This document shows positions 1-6,914 of a stretch of 12,521 bases of DNA, one piece after another (positions within the stretch are counted from its first letter, which is position 1; each line of letters opens with the position of its first letter). Under the pieces are notes generated by a model, which was not told where the DNA came from, did not search any database, and was given only the letters and a program-made list of their open reading frames with translations. The stretch is from Sphingobium sp. (GTDB taxonomy: Bacteria; Pseudomonadota; Alphaproteobacteria; Sphingomonadales; Sphingomonadaceae): NCBI GenBank assembly GCA_030148625.1, contig JASBTC010000157.1, positions 1 to 12,521 on the forward strand, given 5' to 3'. Position numbers and translations under genes: made by a program.

Positions 1-2
1 GT

Positions 3-944
3 CTATTTCCCCTGACAGCCCATGCGCATGTCGGACGGAGTCATGCCGAAACGGCGGCGGAACACCAAATTGAACCAGGATATGTCGCCGAAACCGGCCA
101 TCAGCGCGAGGGTGGCGATGTTGCGATCGGCAAGGCGAAGATCGGTCAGCAACCCGCACACATGATCGAGCCGTGCGTTCATGAGGTAGTCGGTCAGGCT
201 GGTGCCTTCGTCGTAGAATAATGTCCGGATATAGGAAGTGCTCACGCCGTGGCGTTTCGAAAGCCAGTTGAGCGACAGTTCCGGCGCGTTGAGATTGGCC
301 AATATATCCGCCTTGATCGTCTGGCGCCGCGCCGCACGGGCGCCGTTGCGCCGGGCATGTTCGCCGGCGTCGCGCGTGGCGCCGAGCATCAGCGCGACAA
401 GATCGACGATATGGGCGGAGAAGGTCGTCTGCTCGTCGGCGGTGAGCGCCCGGCCATCGTCGAGCAGGGTCATGACGTGATTCTGCAACAGCCTGGCCGC
501 GGGCAGCGAGGACGACAGCGTCTGCAACAGGCTGTCGCTGCTCGCCAGGCGGGGGACGATGCGGGCGCGGGGAATCGCGATGCTCAATATCGTGCTTGGC
601 CGGTCAGCGATCGTCACGCATTTCCGCTCGCGGCGCATCACGTTGATGTCGCCCGCCTTGACCGTCCGGCCTTCGCCCAGCGCATCGATCACGCCGCCGC
701 CCGCGGCGGCGATGCCCAGATAGAGTATGCCGGTGTCGTCGGGCGGCGTGACGATCCTGACGGGGGAAGTCTCGACTGAGGCGAGATGGATGTCGGCGAC
801 GCTCCGCAGGCACATCTCGGCGGCGATCGGCTGGCCATGCGGGAAATCGATCGAACCCTGGACATGCGCGCTATAGGCGGCCTCGACCACATCACGGCGC
901 TGGGCGGCGGGAATGTCTCTGGTCGAGAATCGCATGAGGGACAT
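3..944 (-). CDS. AraC-family transcriptional regulator
   Basis: A 313-residue cytoplasmic DNA-binding regulator, complete, with its stop (TAG on the minus strand) at the window edge. The C-terminal part (about residues 208-308) is a typical AraC double helix-turn-helix: first helix pair around 223-243 (LSLNWLSKRHGVSTSYIRTL) and second around 274-296 with the family signature AGFGDISWFNLVFRRRFG followed by TPSDMR. The first 190 residues resemble the cupin-like ligand-binding domain of AraC regulators that sense small effectors; no ligand can be named. The start at 944 has no good Shine-Dalgarno sequence, and Met4 (position 935) is equally possible. It is divergent from the receptor operon starting at 1146, so it probably acts on the shared 201-bp intergenic region. 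The family assignment is firm; the target is an inference. Confidence 0.93.
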   Translation of the reverse strand: MSLMRFSTRDIPAAQRRDVVEAAYSAHVQGSIDFPHGQPIAAEMCLRSVADIHLASVETSPVRIVTPPDDTGILYLGIAAAGGGVIDALGEGRTVKAGDINVMRRERKCVTIADRPSTILSIAIPRARIVPRLASSDSLLQTLSSSLPAARLLQNHVMTLLDDGRALTADEQTTFSAHIVDLVALMLGATRDAGEHARRNGARAARRQTIKADILANLNAPELSLNWLSKRHGVSTSYIRTLFYDEGTSLTDYLMNARLDHVCGLLTDLRLADRNIATLALMAGFGDISWFNLVFRRRFGMTPSDMRMGCQGK

Positions 945-1005
945 TGGCGGCTCACGGACGATGCGGAAGCCGCATCAATATCCCGCATTCCGGTCCGCAC
1001 CTATA

Positions 1006-1032
1006 GACGAACGACGTTACCAAATGCCCTCT
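1006..1032 (-). promoter_or_regulatory. candidate ECF-like promoter for the AraC-family gene
   Basis: On the minus strand the spacer and -10 of this site resemble the two clearer promoters in the window: ATTTG begins a 16-base spacer that ends in CGTC followed by TATAG. The -35 part (AGAGGGC) matches ATGTCGG poorly. It lies about 60 bases upstream of the start at 944. It may instead be chance similarity, with a sigma-70 promoter elsewhere. Confidence 0.3.
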
Positions 1033-1048
1033 TTCCGGGGCCGGAAAG
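1031..1048. promoter_or_regulatory. perfect palindrome, candidate operator
   Basis: CTTTCCGG, two bases (GG), then CCGGAAAG: a perfect 8-bp inverted repeat in the divergent region between the AraC-family gene and the receptor gene. Its centre lies about 25 bases upstream of the -35 box at 1064, a usual place for an activator or repressor site. AraC proteins usually bind direct rather than inverted repeats, so the binder is not clear. Confidence 0.5.
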
Positions 1049-1052
1049 AAAT

Positions 1053-1080
1053 TTTCACTGAATATGTCGGTTTTGTGAAA
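1053..1080. repeat. inverted repeat TTTCAC / GTGAAA flanking the -35 box
   Basis: Arms TTTCAC (1053-1058) and GTGAAA (1075-1080) are separated by 16 bases and enclose the ATGTCGG -35 element of the receptor promoter. A protein bound here would cover the promoter. Six-base arms can occur by chance, so this is weak on its own. Confidence 0.3.
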
Positions 1081-1090
1081 CGCGTTCGTC
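1061..1090 (+). promoter_or_regulatory. ECF-type promoter of the receptor-peptidase-amidohydrolase operon
   Basis: The -35 element ATGTCGG (1064-1070) and the -10 element CGTC (1087-1090) are separated by 16 bases. CGTC is a common ECF sigma -10 core. The same two boxes at the same distance, again with GAAT just upstream and TTTG early in the spacer, precede the FecI-like sigma gene (6866-6892). Transcription would start near 1096-1098, giving a leader of about 50 bases before the ATG at 1146. Assignment to that sigma factor is an inference. Confidence 0.65.
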
Positions 1091-1092
1091 TT

Positions 1093-1138
1093 CCCTGTGA
1101 AGGCCCCGGGGCAATGGACCGCCGGGCCGAACACAGGG
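1093..1138 (+). promoter_or_regulatory. nested leader hairpin covering the receptor ribosome binding site
   Basis: CCCTGTG (1093-1099) pairs perfectly with CACAGGG (1132-1138). Inside it GGCCC (1102-1106) pairs with GGGCC (1124-1128), separated from the outer stem by a small internal loop (two bases on one side, three on the other). The right arm includes most of the Shine-Dalgarno AGGGGG (1135-1140) of the receptor gene, so the folded leader would hide it. How much of the outer stem exists depends on the true transcription start. Confidence 0.45.
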
Positions 1139-1145
1139 GGTTCAT

Positions 1146-3830
1146 ATGATGCGATTTGGAACTGTAATCGGCGCGGGCATGGCGATCTTCGCGTCGGCCG
1201 GCGTTTCGGCACAGACGACCGCGCCGGCGCAATCGGCTTCGGGCAGCGCGGCATCGGTCGAAGAGGAAGGTGAAGCGATCGTCGTCACCGGATCGCGTAT
1301 CGACCGCGCCTTCGACGCGCCGACGCCGACCCTGCAGGTCACCGCATCCGATCTCAGCGTCGCGGCGCGGACCAACGTCGCTGCCGCGCTCAACGATCTG
1401 CCGCAGTTCCGCGCGACCACATCGCCGCAGACCACTGGCACCAACACCAGCGCGGGCCAGGCGCCGGTTGATCTGCGCGGCCTGGGCATCAGCCGCACGC
1501 TCGTGCTCGTGAACGGCCGTCGCCTGTCGAGCGACAATGATCTCAACGCCATCCCGACCGTATTGATCAAGAGCGTCGATATCGTCACCGGCGGCGCATC
1601 CGCCGCCTGGGGCTCGGGCGCGGTCGCCGGCGTCGTCAACGTCACACTCGACGGCAAGTTCACCGGCGTGAAGCTCGGCGCCCAGGCCGGCATCTCGAGC
1701 TATGGCGACGCCGCCGAGCATCGCTTCGAGGGGGCGTTCGGCACCGCATTCGCCGATGGCCGCGGCCATTTCGTGATCGGCGGCGAATATCTGAACAATG
1801 AAGGCGTCATCCCCAAGGTCAGCCGCCCCAATGTCGGCCGTTGGGCGACGATCTCCGCCGGCGGCAACAGCTTCAAGCTGTCACCCGATGTCGGTTTCTC
1901 CAACGCGGCCTATGGCGGCATCATCCTGTCGGGTGTGCTCGCGGGCAAGGGCTTCAACGCCGATGGTTCGCTGCGCCCGATCAACTATGGCGTGGTCAGC
2001 GGCACCAACATGATCGGCGGCGAAGGCCCGTCGAACGACGATCTCAGCCCGCTGGTCACCCCGCAGCGCCGCTACAGCATGGCGGCGCAAGCCAGCTTCG
2101 ACCTGACCGAAAATCTGACGGTGACCGCCGAGTTCCGCCATTCGCGGATGTGGAACAACTATATCTGGTTCGGCGACCACAATCGCGGCAATCTGACGAT
2201 CAAGGCCGACAACGCATTCCTGCGCCAGGACATCCGCGACGCGATGGCCGCCGCCGGACAGACCAGCTTCACCATGGGCCGGTTCAATTCCGACCTGTCC
2301 TATTCGACGATCGATTTCGAACGGAAGAACACGCAGGCGACGCTCGCGATCGACGGCAAGTCGAGCGACGGTCGCTGGCGCTATGGCGCCTATTACAGCC
2401 ATGGTCAGTTCGACAACAATATCGACACGCCGGGCTTCCTGCTGACCACCCCCTATGCGCAGGCGGTGGATTCGGTCATCAGCCCGACCACCAACAAGCC
2501 GATCTGCCGGATCGCGCTGACCAACCCGAACACCAACTGCGTCCCCATCAACCTGTTCGGCCTGGGGGCGCCGTCGCAGGAGGCGATCGACTATGTGACG
2601 GGCACGCCCCGGTCGCGGTCGCGCACCAAGCTGGATACGGCGGGCTTCAGCCTGAGGGGCGAGCCGTTCGATCTGTGGGCCGGTCCGGTCTCGATCGCGG
2701 TTGGCGGCGAGTGGCGCAAGGAATCGATCAATGCGCGTGTCGGCGATCTCGACCTCGCCAAGGCCTTCCAGACCTTCAGCTTCTCGCCCTTGAAGGGCAG
2801 CTTCACCGTCAAGGAGGCCTTCGCCGAAATCCTGCTGCCGCTGGCACGCGACCTGCCCGTGCTCAACAAGCTCGAGTTCAACGGCGCGGCGCGCATTTCC
2901 GACTATAACACCACCGGTTCGATCTGGTCGTGGAAGCTGGGGCTGACCAACGAGTTCTTCCCCGGCGTGAAGGGGCGCATCACGCGCTCGCGGGATATCC
3001 GCTCGGCGAACCTGGCCGAATTGTACACCCAGTCGACGACGGGCTACAACACGCTGACCGATCCGAAGACCAACACCAGCGTCTATGTGCTGAACAATGG
3101 CGGCGGCAATCCCAATCTGCGGCCCGAAACCGCCGACACCTTCACTGCCGGCTTCGTTCTGTCGCCGCTGTCGCGCCTCAACCTGACGCTCGATTATTAC
3201 GACATCCGCATCAAGGACGTGATCACGACGATCGCCGCGCAGGACCTGGTGACGCGCTGCTTCAACGGCAATCTCGACCTGTGCACCAAGGTCGAGCGCG
3301 ATGCCTCGGGTACGATCGTCCGCACTGTCGCGACCTTCATCAATCTCGCCGAATATCAGACCGACGGCATCGACGCGGAGCTGAGCTATGTCCTGCCGGT
3401 CAGCGCGGGCAACCTGACCTTCCGCCTGCTCGGCACCTGGGTCAGTCGCCTCAGCACCAACGACGGCGTCAGCAAGATCGATTATGTGAAGTCGCAGGGC
3501 TATTCGTTCGGCCTGGGCGTTCCGGAATGGCGCGTGAATGCCAGCATCGCCTATCAGGACGAGACCTTCGGCGCGTTGCTGCGGGCACGCTATCTGTCGG
3601 CGGGCAATTACAACACCACCGTCAACCTCGTGAACAACCACATTCCGGCCTACACCTATTTCGATCTCCAGTTGAACGCGCGCATCCCGGTGTCGAAGGG
3701 GCCGCAGCTTGAGCTTTATGCCAACGCGACCAACCTGTTCGACAAGGATCCGCCGGTCAGCGCGCTCTACTCGCCCTATTACGATGTGGTCGGGCGCTAC
3801 ATCACCGTGGGCGCACGCGTCCGCTTCTGA
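1146..3830 (+). CDS. TonB-dependent outer-membrane receptor without STN domain
   Basis: An 894-residue outer-membrane active transporter driven by TonB-ExbBD. The signal peptide spans about residues 1-22 (cleavage after VSA, before QTT). A short linker follows, then a TonB-box-like EAIVVTGSRI at 43-52, a plug domain with DLRGLG, LVNGRR and GGASAAWGSGAVAGVVN, and a long beta-barrel ending in VRF; a terminal aromatic residue is normal for BAM-assembled barrels. There is no STN signalling domain, unlike the paralogue at 8412-11351, with which it aligns through plug and barrel (roughly two-thirds or more identical by eye). Start: ATG ATG at 1146 after AGGGGG at 1135-1140. It is first gene of an operon with a secreted peptidase and amidohydrolase. 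The substrate is unknown; a peptide or peptide-like ligand is suggested only by the neighbours. Confidence 0.95.
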   Translation: MMRFGTVIGAGMAIFASAGVSAQTTAPAQSASGSAASVEEEGEAIVVTGSRIDRAFDAPTPTLQVTASDLSVAARTNVAAALNDLPQFRATTSPQTTGTNTSAGQAPVDLRGLGISRTLVLVNGRRLSSDNDLNAIPTVLIKSVDIVTGGASAAWGSGAVAGVVNVTLDGKFTGVKLGAQAGISSYGDAAEHRFEGAFGTAFADGRGHFVIGGEYLNNEGVIPKVSRPNVGRWATISAGGNSFKLSPDVGFSNAAYGGIILSGVLAGKGFNADGSLRPINYGVVSGTNMIGGEGPSNDDLSPLVTPQRRYSMAAQASFDLTENLTVTAEFRHSRMWNNYIWFGDHNRGNLTIKADNAFLRQDIRDAMAAAGQTSFTMGRFNSDLSYSTIDFERKNTQATLAIDGKSSDGRWRYGAYYSHGQFDNNIDTPGFLLTTPYAQAVDSVISPTTNKPICRIALTNPNTNCVPINLFGLGAPSQEAIDYVTGTPRSRSRTKLDTAGFSLRGEPFDLWAGPVSIAVGGEWRKESINARVGDLDLAKAFQTFSFSPLKGSFTVKEAFAEILLPLARDLPVLNKLEFNGAARISDYNTTGSIWSWKLGLTNEFFPGVKGRITRSRDIRSANLAELYTQSTTGYNTLTDPKTNTSVYVLNNGGGNPNLRPETADTFTAGFVLSPLSRLNLTLDYYDIRIKDVITTIAAQDLVTRCFNGNLDLCTKVERDASGTIVRTVATFINLAEYQTDGIDAELSYVLPVSAGNLTFRLLGTWVSRLSTNDGVSKIDYVKSQGYSFGLGVPEWRVNASIAYQDETFGALLRARYLSAGNYNTTVNLVNNHIPAYTYFDLQLNARIPVSKGPQLELYANATNLFDKDPPVSALYSPYYDVVGRYITVGARVRF

Positions 3831-3831
3831 C

Positions 3832-3847
3832 CGTCAGTTCGCTGACG
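3832..3847 (+). repeat. hairpin with TTCG loop just after the receptor stop
   Basis: CGTCAG (3832-3837), loop TTCG, CTGACG (3842-3847): a perfect 6-bp stem with a very stable tetraloop, starting right after the receptor stop codon. No T-run follows, so it is not a standard intrinsic terminator. It could protect the receptor mRNA 3' end or slow read-through. Confidence 0.5.
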
Positions 3848-3852
3848 ATCTC

Positions 3853-3885
3853 GCCGCCGGCCGGTTCCCTTGCCGCGCCGGCGGC
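3853..3885 (+). repeat. GC-rich hairpin between receptor and peptidase
   Basis: GCCGCCGGC (3853-3861) and GCCGGCGGC (3877-3885) form a perfect 9-bp stem with a 15-base loop. It ends 9 bases before the Shine-Dalgarno AGGGAG (3895-3900) of the peptidase. With the hairpin at 3832-3847 it makes a double stem-loop inside the operon, which could give more receptor than enzyme. Confidence 0.5.
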
Positions 3886-3906
3886 ACCCAGTTCAGGGAG
3901 ACGATC

Positions 3907-5850
3907 ATGACCGTCCGTCGCTTCATCGCCATTGCCCTGCTGACCTCCGCCACACCCGCCCTGGCGGATGTGCCGAAGCCCGCTGCGATCGTGACCGATG
4001 GACCGCCGCCGGTGGCGGATGCGCTCGCCAGCGAAACACGGCCTTATCTCGAAGCCCGCAAGGCGGTGTTCCAGGGCTGGAACCCGGTTGACCGGTCGAT
4101 GCTGGTCAAGACGCGCTTCGGCGGTACCGATCAGTTGCATAGCGTCGCGGCACCGTCGGCGATGCGTCGCCAGATCAGCTTCGAGCAGGAGCCGGTGCTG
4201 GCGGGCTTCCGCGCGCCGGGCGGGGACGGCGCTCTGGTGATCCAGAAGGATGTCGGCGGCGGCGAATTCTATCAGCTTTATCGTCTCGAAAATGGCCGGC
4301 CGGTGCTGCTGACCGACGGCAAGAGCCGCAACTGGTTCGGCGCGTGGAGCCCAGACGGGCGGCGGATCGGCTATATTTCCACGCGGCGCAACGGCGCCGA
4401 CACCGATCTGTACGTCATGGATCCGCGCGATCCGAAGACCGACCGGCTGGTCGCGCAGGTCGAAGGTGGCGGCTGGAGCATCACCGACTTCTCGGCGGAC
4501 GGAAAAACCGCGCTCGTCCTCAATCGCAAGTCGGTCAGCAACGCGATCGTCCATGAGCTCGATATCGCCAGCGGCAAGCTGACCGCGATCGCGGGGGACA
4601 AGGCGCCGGCATCCTATGTCGATCCGCGCTACGGCCCTGACGGCCGGATCTGGGTCGCGTCCAGCGTCGCGTCGGACTTCATCCAGCTCGGCACGCTCGA
4701 CCGCAAGGGCCGCTTCACGACGGTGTCCAAAGAACCGAAATGGGACGTCAGCGATTATGCGATCGCGCCCGACGGCAGCTTCATCGCCTATGCGATCAAC
4801 GAAGCCGGTGTCAGTCGCCTGCGCGTCATGGATGTCGCGACCGGCAACACCCGTCCGGTGACCGGACTGCCCGCCGGCGTGATCCCTTACGCGATCGGTT
4901 CCGCGATCGAGATCGCCCCTTGGGGCGCGATCGGGCTCAGCATCTCGTCGGCGCGCGTCGCCGGCGACGCCTTCTCGGTCGATCCCAAGACGCTGGCGGT
5001 CACGCGCTGGACCGAAAGCGAGACCGGCGGGCTCGACGCCGCGCGCAACATCGAACCCGAGCTCGTCCAGGTGAAGAGTTTCGATGGGGAGATGGTCTCG
5101 GGCTTCCTCTATCGTCCCGATCCCAGGCGTTTCCCGGGCAAGCGGCCGATGATCATGGATATCCATGGCGGGCCCGAAGGCCAGGTGCGGCCCGATTATC
5201 GCGGCTCCGACAATTATCTGCTCAATGAACTCGGCATCGCCTTGTTCTTCCCCAATGTCCGCGGCTCGACGGGCTTCGGCAAGCGCTTCGTCAATCTCGA
5301 CAACGGCCCGGATCTGCGCGAGAATTCGGTGAAGGATATTGGTGCGATCCTCGATGCGCTGGGCCGGGACGGCACGCTCGACGCCGGCCGCTTCGCGATC
5401 TCCGGCATGTCCTATGGCGGCTATATGTGCTATGCCTCCGCCGTCCATTACGGCGCGCGGATCAGAAGCGCGAGCTGCTATGTCGGCATCTCCAACTTCG
5501 TGACCTTCCTCGAAAGCACGCAATCCTATCGCCGCGACCTGCGCCGCGCCGAATATGGCGACGAGCGTGACCCGAAGCAGCGCGCCAAGCTGATCGCGAT
5601 CTCACCGTTGACCAGCGTCGACAAGATCGACATCCCGATCCTGATCGCGACCGGCGGCAACGATCCGCGCGTGCCCGCGTCGGAAGCCGAGCAGATCATC
5701 AAGGCGATCCGCGCCAGGAACGGCACCGCCTGGCATCTGCTCGCCCAGAATGAAGGGCATGGTTTCCACAAGAAGGAGAATGAGGACTATTATTTCTGGA
5801 CCGCCGTCCAGTTCTGGAAACGGACTTTGCTCGGCGACGCCGCGAAATGA
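3907..5850 (+). CDS. secreted S9-family serine peptidase (prolyl oligopeptidase / DPP-like)
   Basis: A 647-residue alpha/beta-hydrolase peptidase, probably periplasmic, cleaving short peptides or other acyl/amide substrates that fit its pocket. The signal peptide is residues 1-20 (MTVRRFIAIALLTSATPALA). An N-terminal beta-propeller follows (about 60-390; one blade shows WSPDGRRIGYISTRR from residue 147), then a catalytic domain with HGGPEGQ at 420-426, nucleophile Ser502 in GMSYGG, Asp586 in GGNDPR and His618 in EGHGF. All three triad residues are present, so it should be active. The start at 3907 is chosen for its Shine-Dalgarno AGGGAG (3895-3900) and signal peptide; the frame stays open back to 3709 but that part overlaps the receptor gene. 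It sits 76 bases after the receptor and overlaps the next gene by 4 bases. Lasso-peptide isopeptidases belong to this superfamily and share this neighbourhood, but the N-terminal part reads like an ordinary COG1506-type S9 peptidase. Confidence 0.92.
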   Translation: MTVRRFIAIALLTSATPALADVPKPAAIVTDGPPPVADALASETRPYLEARKAVFQGWNPVDRSMLVKTRFGGTDQLHSVAAPSAMRRQISFEQEPVLAGFRAPGGDGALVIQKDVGGGEFYQLYRLENGRPVLLTDGKSRNWFGAWSPDGRRIGYISTRRNGADTDLYVMDPRDPKTDRLVAQVEGGGWSITDFSADGKTALVLNRKSVSNAIVHELDIASGKLTAIAGDKAPASYVDPRYGPDGRIWVASSVASDFIQLGTLDRKGRFTTVSKEPKWDVSDYAIAPDGSFIAYAINEAGVSRLRVMDVATGNTRPVTGLPAGVIPYAIGSAIEIAPWGAIGLSISSARVAGDAFSVDPKTLAVTRWTESETGGLDAARNIEPELVQVKSFDGEMVSGFLYRPDPRRFPGKRPMIMDIHGGPEGQVRPDYRGSDNYLLNELGIALFFPNVRGSTGFGKRFVNLDNGPDLRENSVKDIGAILDALGRDGTLDAGRFAISGMSYGGYMCYASAVHYGARIRSASCYVGISNFVTFLESTQSYRRDLRRAEYGDERDPKQRAKLIAISPLTSVDKIDIPILIATGGNDPRVPASEAEQIIKAIRARNGTAWHLLAQNEGHGFHKKENEDYYFWTAVQFWKRTLLGDAAK

Positions 5851-6836
5851 CTCTCATCCGCGCGTTCGCGATCGTTGCGGCCACCCTGTCGTTCGGGGCG
5901 CCGCTGCATGCGGCGCGTGGCAAGCCCGTCTCGGTGACGGTCGATCATCATGTCCATGTCCGGTCGCCGGCGATCCAGGCGATCATGCCCGCTTATTGCG
6001 CGAGCGCCGGCAAATCGAGTTTTTGCGACGCCGCGCTCGCCGGCTCGCCGAGCGTGACGGACCTGCTGCAAGACATGGACGCGGCGGGCATTCGTCGCGC
6101 ACGGCTGATGTCGACCGCCTATATGGCGGAAAGCCCGATCATGGCGACGCCCCTGGCCGACCATGTCGAGATCGTGCGCGCCGCGAACGATTTCACGGTC
6201 GCGCTGGCGCGTGCCCGGCCGGATCGGTTCGAAGCCTATATCGCGGTCAATCCGGTGACGCCGACCGCGCTGCCGGAAATTGCGCGCTGGCGTGGCGACC
6301 CCCATGTCGCCGGCCTCAAGCTGCACCTCGCCAATTCGCGTTTCGACTATCACAAGGCCGATCATGTGAAGGCGTTGGCGGACGTGTTTCGCGCCGCCGC
6401 ATCCGCGCATTTGCGGATCATGGCCCATATCCGCCAGGGTGCGACCGGTTATGGCGCGGACGAGGCCCGGATCTTCCTGAACGAGATCCTTCCCGCCGCG
6501 CGCGGCACGACCGTGCAACTCGCCCATATCGCCGGCTGGGGCAACATCGACACCCCGACGCTCGATGCCCTCGGCGTTTTCGCCGATGCCTGCGAGCGGG
6601 ATCGCAAGCTGTGCTCCAATCTCTATTTCGATCTGGCGGCGATCGATCCCGCCATCGCTTCGGACGATCAGAAGACGGCGCTCGTTCGCCTGATGCGCAG
6701 GATCGGCCTCAGCCATTTCGTGCCCGCGTCCGACTGGCCGGTGACGCGCGACCTGGCCGCCTATTATGCCGCGCTCGCCACGCTGCCGCTGACCTCCGCC
6801 GAATGGAAGCGGATCGCACATAATGTCGGACGCTGA
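5847..6836 (+). CDS. secreted amidohydrolase (amidohydrolase_2-type TIM barrel)
   Basis: A 329-residue metal-dependent hydrolase or decarboxylase of the amidohydrolase superfamily. The signal peptide is about residues 1-22 (FAIVAATLSFGAPLHA, then ARGKP), so it is probably periplasmic. Likely metal and catalytic residues can be read in order: His35 and His37 (HHVH), then a GLKLH strand (Lys158, His160), His194 (IMAHI), His227 (QLAHIAGWG) and Asp296 (PASDWP). This order fits the HxH...H...H...D pattern of the family. Its start overlaps the peptidase stop as ATGA (5847-5850), so the two are almost certainly translationally coupled and work on the same substrate pathway. The reaction cannot be named: family members cleave amides, esters and lactones, or decarboxylate. 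The signal peptide is notable because many relatives are cytoplasmic. Confidence 0.88.
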   Translation: MTLIRAFAIVAATLSFGAPLHAARGKPVSVTVDHHVHVRSPAIQAIMPAYCASAGKSSFCDAALAGSPSVTDLLQDMDAAGIRRARLMSTAYMAESPIMATPLADHVEIVRAANDFTVALARARPDRFEAYIAVNPVTPTALPEIARWRGDPHVAGLKLHLANSRFDYHKADHVKALADVFRAAASAHLRIMAHIRQGATGYGADEARIFLNEILPAARGTTVQLAHIAGWGNIDTPTLDALGVFADACERDRKLCSNLYFDLAAIDPAIASDDQKTALVRLMRRIGLSHFVPASDWPVTRDLAAYYAALATLPLTSAEWKRIAHNVGR

Positions 6837-6860
6837 ACGGCCATTGCGACCGGTTCAAGC

Positions 6861-6892
6861 GAATTATGTCGGATTTGATCGATCGCATCGTC
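6861..6892 (+). promoter_or_regulatory. ECF-type promoter of the sigma / anti-sigma / STN-receptor operon
   Basis: The -35 ATGTCGG (6866-6872) and -10 CGTC (6889-6892) have a 16-base spacer that opens with ATTTG and are preceded by GAATT (6861-6865). This is the same arrangement as at 1061-1090. Predicted transcription start is near 6899, leaving a short leader before the ATG at 6915. Matching boxes upstream of an ECF sigma gene are what autoregulation would produce. Confidence 0.65.
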
Positions 6893-6914
6893 TAGGCCAT
6901 GTGCGAGGAGCACG

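Noticed and set aside
1103..1112. GCCCCGGGGC, a 10-bp perfect palindrome in the receptor leader
   Set aside because: Very short and all G/C in a GC-rich genome; it cannot form a hairpin without a loop and its left half is better explained as part of the nested leader stem.
945..1145. Small coding sequence (for example a peptide precursor) in the divergent intergenic region
   Set aside because: Short open frames here only run out of the neighbouring genes or lack a ribosome binding site, and the stretch is filled with promoter-like and palindromic elements.
3709..3906. Upstream extension of the S9 peptidase reading frame to an ATG at 3709
   Set aside because: It overlaps the conserved C-terminal barrel of the receptor gene, has arginine/serine-rich shadow-frame composition, and the ATG at 3907 has a proper Shine-Dalgarno and begins a clean signal peptide.
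1881..5523. Long antisense open frames (about 1881-3641 and 3802-5523, minus strand)
   Set aside because: They lie opposite well-supported genes, are rich in Arg, Ala and Gly as expected for mirror frames of GC-rich codons, and show no recognisable domain.
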